Below are positions 61,314 to 64,000 of a DNA stretch of 64,000 nt, piece after piece. Position numbers and translations under genes: made by a program. Origin of the DNA: Bradyrhizobium guangzhouense (GTDB taxonomy: Bacteria > Pseudomonadota > Alphaproteobacteria > Rhizobiales > Xanthobacteraceae); assembly GCF_004114955.1 (NCBI RefSeq), contig NZ_CP030053.1, positions 806,001 through 870,000 on the forward strand, given 5' to 3'. The notes beneath the pieces are model-generated. The model was not told where the DNA came from, did no database searches, and saw only the letters and a list, made by a program, of their open reading frames with translations. Numbering within the stretch: position 1 is the stretch's first letter; each line of letters begins with the position of its first letter.

Positions 61314-61991
61314 GTGGCTGTCAAAACGCAAGAGCTCAAGCTCGACATCGAACGCATCGGCCCGGTCTCCGCGATCCTGATGCAGCCGGCCAATGCGCGC
61401 GCCTGCTACGTGCTGGCGCATGGCGCGGGGACCGACATGCGGCATGCTTCGATGGACAAGATTGCGCTAGGCCTCTCGGAGCGCGGCATCGCGACGTTCC
61501 GCTTCAATTTTCCCTACATGGAAAACAAGCAGGGCCGTCCCGATCAGCCGGCGGTCGCGCATGCCACGATCCGTGCCGCGGTCGAGGAGGGTGCGCGGCT
61601 CTGTCCGGGATTGAAGCTGATCGCGGGCGGTAAGTCGTTCGGCGGGCGAATGACGTCGCAGGCGGAAGCGAAGGCTCCTCTCCCGAATGTGAAGGGGCTC
61701 GCCTTTCTCGGCTTTCCCCTGCACGCAGACAAAAAGCCGTCAATAGAGCGCGCCGAGCATCTTGCCCGCGTCGAGATCCCGATGTTGTTCCTGCAAGGGA
61801 CGCGAGACGGGCTCGCCGATCTCGGCCTCTTGAAGCCCGTGCTGGCGAAGCTCGGGACGAGGGCGATGCTGCATGAGATCGAAGGCGCCGATCATTCCTT
61901 CGCGGTGCTGAAGAAGTCCGGCCGCACCAACGATGAGGCGCTTGCAGAAGTCCTCGACACGCTCGCGACCTGGATTGATCAACTCGCCTGA
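61314..61991 (+). CDS. Alpha/beta hydrolase of the KANL3/Tex30-like type
   Basis: About 225 residues from a GTG at 61314 (TTG at 61308 also open). Blocks: YVLAHGAGTDMRHASM, RFNFPYMENKQGRPD, the nucleophile elbow GGKSFGGRM with Ser, LGFPLHADKK, LFLQGTRDGLAD and the catalytic His in EGADHSFAVLK. This is the dienelactone hydrolase-like group often called alpha/beta-family hydrolase; substrate unknown. Confidence 0.85.
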   Translation: MAVKTQELKLDIERIGPVSAILMQPANARACYVLAHGAGTDMRHASMDKIALGLSERGIATFRFNFPYMENKQGRPDQPAVAHATIRAAVEEGARLCPGLKLIAGGKSFGGRMTSQAEAKAPLPNVKGLAFLGFPLHADKKPSIERAEHLARVEIPMLFLQGTRDGLADLGLLKPVLAKLGTRAMLHEIEGADHSFAVLKKSGRTNDEALAEVLDTLATWIDQLA

Positions 61992-62067
61992 AGCACGAGC
62001 ATGATCCGGCGTGCAGCGGTTTTCCGAGAAGATCATGCTCCAGGAGATAACGCGAAACGCACGCGCT

Positions 62068-63042
62068 TCACGCGGAGTAGAGCCCCTTGTCGCGCGCCTT
62101 CTGAATCGCGAGCGCGGCGATCAGATCGAGCGTCGGCGTCGACAGGCCGGCGGTGCGCGCGAAGGCGGCGGGCGCCCTCACCAGCACGTCGATTTCCATG
62201 GCGCGGCCGAGCTCGTAATCCTGCAGCAGCGACGGCTTGTGATTGGGGGCGGGCCCACTCCGCGTCGCGCGCTTGACCTCGGGGATGAAGTGCTGCGCGA
62301 TGTCGTTGGCCTCGTTCAGCATCCGCGGAATGACCTCCGTGAAGGCGGGGTCGTCGCGGACACCGCGCGCCGTCTGGCCCGTCAGCAGGCACAAAACCGA
62401 AAGGGACATGTTGGTCAGCAGCTTTGACCAGATCGCCTCGCGAATCTCGGCCACCGGCGGCGATTCCAGCCGCGCATCGTTGAAGACGCCACGGAGCTTT
62501 GTGATCCGCTCGCAATTGCGGTCGTCGCATTCGCCGATCAGGAGGCGGTTACGGTCCGGCGTCAGATTCTGCACCACGCCAGGCGCCGTCACCTCGTTGG
62601 AGGAGAAGATGACGCCGCCGATGATTCGCTCCTTCGGGATGCAGGCGCGCAGGCGCCCGCCCGGATCGAGGAAGGAAATGTCCGGCGGCGTCGGGTGCCG
62701 CGGCGGCAGGCCGATACCGTACCACCAGGGAATGCCGTTCTGCGCGAACACGATGGCGGTGTCGTCCTGGAGCAGCGGCTTGATGCTGGAGACCAGCCCG
62801 GTCAATGCGGTGGCCTTCAGCGTCGAGATCACCACATCCTGGGGGCCGAGCTGGGCCGCATCGCCCGAGGCGTTCACCTTGGCCGAAACCTCGGAATCAC
62901 CGACACGCAACTTCAGGCCATTGGCGCGGACCGCCTCCAGATGCGCGCCCCTCATGACGCACGAGACCTCGTGGCCGGCGCGGGCGAGCCTGACCGCGAG
63001 ATGGCTGCCGACGGCGCCCGCGCCGAAAATGCAGATGCGCAT
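62068..63042 (-). CDS. Ketopantoate reductase-like protein
   Basis: A 324-residue protein: RICIFGAGAVGSHLAVRLA NADPH fold, FAQNGIPWWYGIGLPP and the C-terminal helical domain (REAIWSKLLTNMSLSVLCLLTGQ). The C-terminal part with KPSLLQDYELGRAMEIDVLV is typical of the ApbA/PanE group. Length and pattern match the non-PanE 2-dehydropantoate 2-reductase family. Paralogue of the gene at 52808. Frame is open to 63102, but ATG 63040-63042 gives the family start. Confidence 0.88.
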   Translation of the reverse strand: MRICIFGAGAVGSHLAVRLARAGHEVSCVMRGAHLEAVRANGLKLRVGDSEVSAKVNASGDAAQLGPQDVVISTLKATALTGLVSSIKPLLQDDTAIVFAQNGIPWWYGIGLPPRHPTPPDISFLDPGGRLRACIPKERIIGGVIFSSNEVTAPGVVQNLTPDRNRLLIGECDDRNCERITKLRGVFNDARLESPPVAEIREAIWSKLLTNMSLSVLCLLTGQTARGVRDDPAFTEVIPRMLNEANDIAQHFIPEVKRATRSGPAPNHKPSLLQDYELGRAMEIDVLVRAPAAFARTAGLSTPTLDLIAALAIQKARDKGLYSA

Positions 63043-63197
63043 ATGATGTCCCGTCCCTGATATTTGGTCGTCGCCCGGCGCCAGCATGACACAAGCCGCC
63101 ATGCGATGGGCGCGGCCGGCCTACGCTGGAAAGATATGGATCGGGATGCGTTGCCTCGGCCATAGTGCGCGCCATCAGAATGAGTGGAGGATCGTCG

Positions 63198-64000
63198 ATG
63201 ACTGCCAGCCCCGTCCTGTGGACCCTCGACGAGCGCGGGGTTGCGACCGTCACGTTGAACCGTCCGGAAGTGAACAACGCCTATGACGGCGCGCTGATAT
63301 CAGGCGTGCTCGCGGCCATGGACGATCTCGGCAAGAAGACAAATCTTCGGGTCGTCGTGCTCAAGGGCAACGGCAAGCATTTCCAGGCCGGCGCCGATCT
63401 CAAATGGATCAACGGCGTGCGGCCGCAATCGCCTGAGGCCAACCAAGCCGCCTCGCGAGCGACGTTCGAGGCCGTGCAGCGACTCAACACGCTGCCGATC
63501 CCGACCGTGGCTCTGGTGCAAGGCGGCTGCTTCGGCGGCGGCACCGGCGTGATCGCGGCCTGCGATATCGTGATCGCCGCCGACAACGCCCTGTTCTCCA
63601 TCACCGAGGTGCGCTGGGGCCTGACCGCCGCGATCATCATTCCCCAGCTCTGCGATGCCGTTGGCGTGCGGCAAGTCCGTCGTTACGCGCTCACTGGCGA
63701 ACGTTTTGGCGCCGAGGACGCCCGCCGCATTGGCCTCGTTCATGAGGTGGTGCCGCTTGCCGATCTCGAAGCCGCGGGCAGCAAGGTGGTCGAGCAACTG
63801 CTTGCCAACGGACCGGAGGCGCTGGCCGAGACCAAGCGCCTGGCGCTGGAAAGCTCGTTCGGTGGAATGGCGGTGGACGATGCCGCCTATGCACGGCTGG
63901 TCCAGCTGCATTCGCTCAAGCGCCAGAGCGCGGAGGCGGCGGAGGGGCTGGCCTCGTTCGCCGAAAAGCGGGCGGCGAAGTGGGGAGGCGGAAAAGGCTG
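63198..64000 (+). CDS. Enoyl-CoA hydratase/isomerase, cut at the window edge
   Basis: At least 267 residues with GGAGG before the ATG. Crotonase blocks are clear: GNGKHFQAGADLKWI, QGGCFGGGTGVIAACDIVIAA, TEVRWGLTAAIIIP, and the C-terminal helix SAEAAEGLASFAEKRAAKWG. The last complete codons are Gly-Lys-Gly followed by TG, so the stop is probably TGA with its last base outside. Role in acyl-CoA metabolism; substrate unknown. Confidence 0.9.
   Translation, partial: MTASPVLWTLDERGVATVTLNRPEVNNAYDGALISGVLAAMDDLGKKTNLRVVVLKGNGKHFQAGADLKWINGVRPQSPEANQAASRATFEAVQRLNTLPIPTVALVQGGCFGGGTGVIAACDIVIAADNALFSITEVRWGLTAAIIIPQLCDAVGVRQVRRYALTGERFGAEDARRIGLVHEVVPLADLEAAGSKVVEQLLANGPEALAETKRLALESSFGGMAVDDAAYARLVQLHSLKRQSAEAAEGLASFAEKRAAKWGGGKG

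Overview
The window looks like chromosomal DNA of a Bradyrhizobium-like alphaproteobacterium (Nitrobacteraceae). The evidence is high GC, dense coding on both strands, alphaproteobacterial gene orders (xerD / aroK-aroB / CNNM protein; J-domain protein and CobS/CobT; CarD downstream of FdxA), many acyl-CoA genes, and several families of palindromic intergenic repeats of a kind common in that group. The species assignment is inference; no rRNA or other decisive marker is present.

Layout. 1-6.6 kb: 3' truncated accA, xerD, a tiny membrane protein, aroK-aroB, a CNNM/CBS membrane protein, a BolA protein and a C-terminal J-domain protein. 6.9-9.3 kb: two divergent citrate-synthase-family genes, one fused to a helix-turn-helix domain, with inverted repeats between them. 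9.4-17.6 kb: DedA, CobS and CobT (cobaltochelatase), two secreted proteins, an Old Yellow Enzyme, a small membrane protein and a PilZ protein. 17.8-23.3 kb: a DUF2235 hydrolase, several small genes of unknown function, a frameshifted duplicate of the DUF2235 gene start, a VapBC45-like toxin-antitoxin pair and rpmB. 23.5-24.1 kb: a four-unit tandem array of a 170-bp repeat. 24.3-31.3 kb: a DUF3108 secreted protein, a SUV3-like RNA helicase, an S4 RNA-binding protein that appears to start at ACG, ferredoxin FdxA and CarD.

31.3-41.7 kb is a respiratory region: an adenylate/guanylate cyclase, a RegB/RegA-type redox two-component pair, SURF1 and cytochrome bo3 ubiquinol oxidase (cyoABCD) in one minus-strand run, with a transporter and a c-type cytochrome divergent from it across a 23-bp perfect palindrome. 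The quinone-binding and redox-Cys motifs of the kinase, placed in the same run as a quinol oxidase, suggest the operon carries its own redox sensor.

41.7-64 kb: an M48 lipoprotein protease, a nuclease-like protein, an orphan ABC binding protein, and three acyl-CoA gene groups (enoyl-CoA hydratases, acyl-CoA dehydrogenases, an SDR, an acyl-CoA synthetase, two ketopantoate-reductase-like proteins). An IS110-family element with strongly structured noncoding ends (54.1-55.4 kb) has split one of the palindromic repeats. An RraA-like gene next to a tRNA-Arg(CCT) gene is a pseudogene, with both a central deletion and a frameshift.

Most convergent or unlinked gene borders carry one of at least five palindromic repeat families (called A to E here), which probably work mainly as transcription-end or mobile non-autonomous elements.
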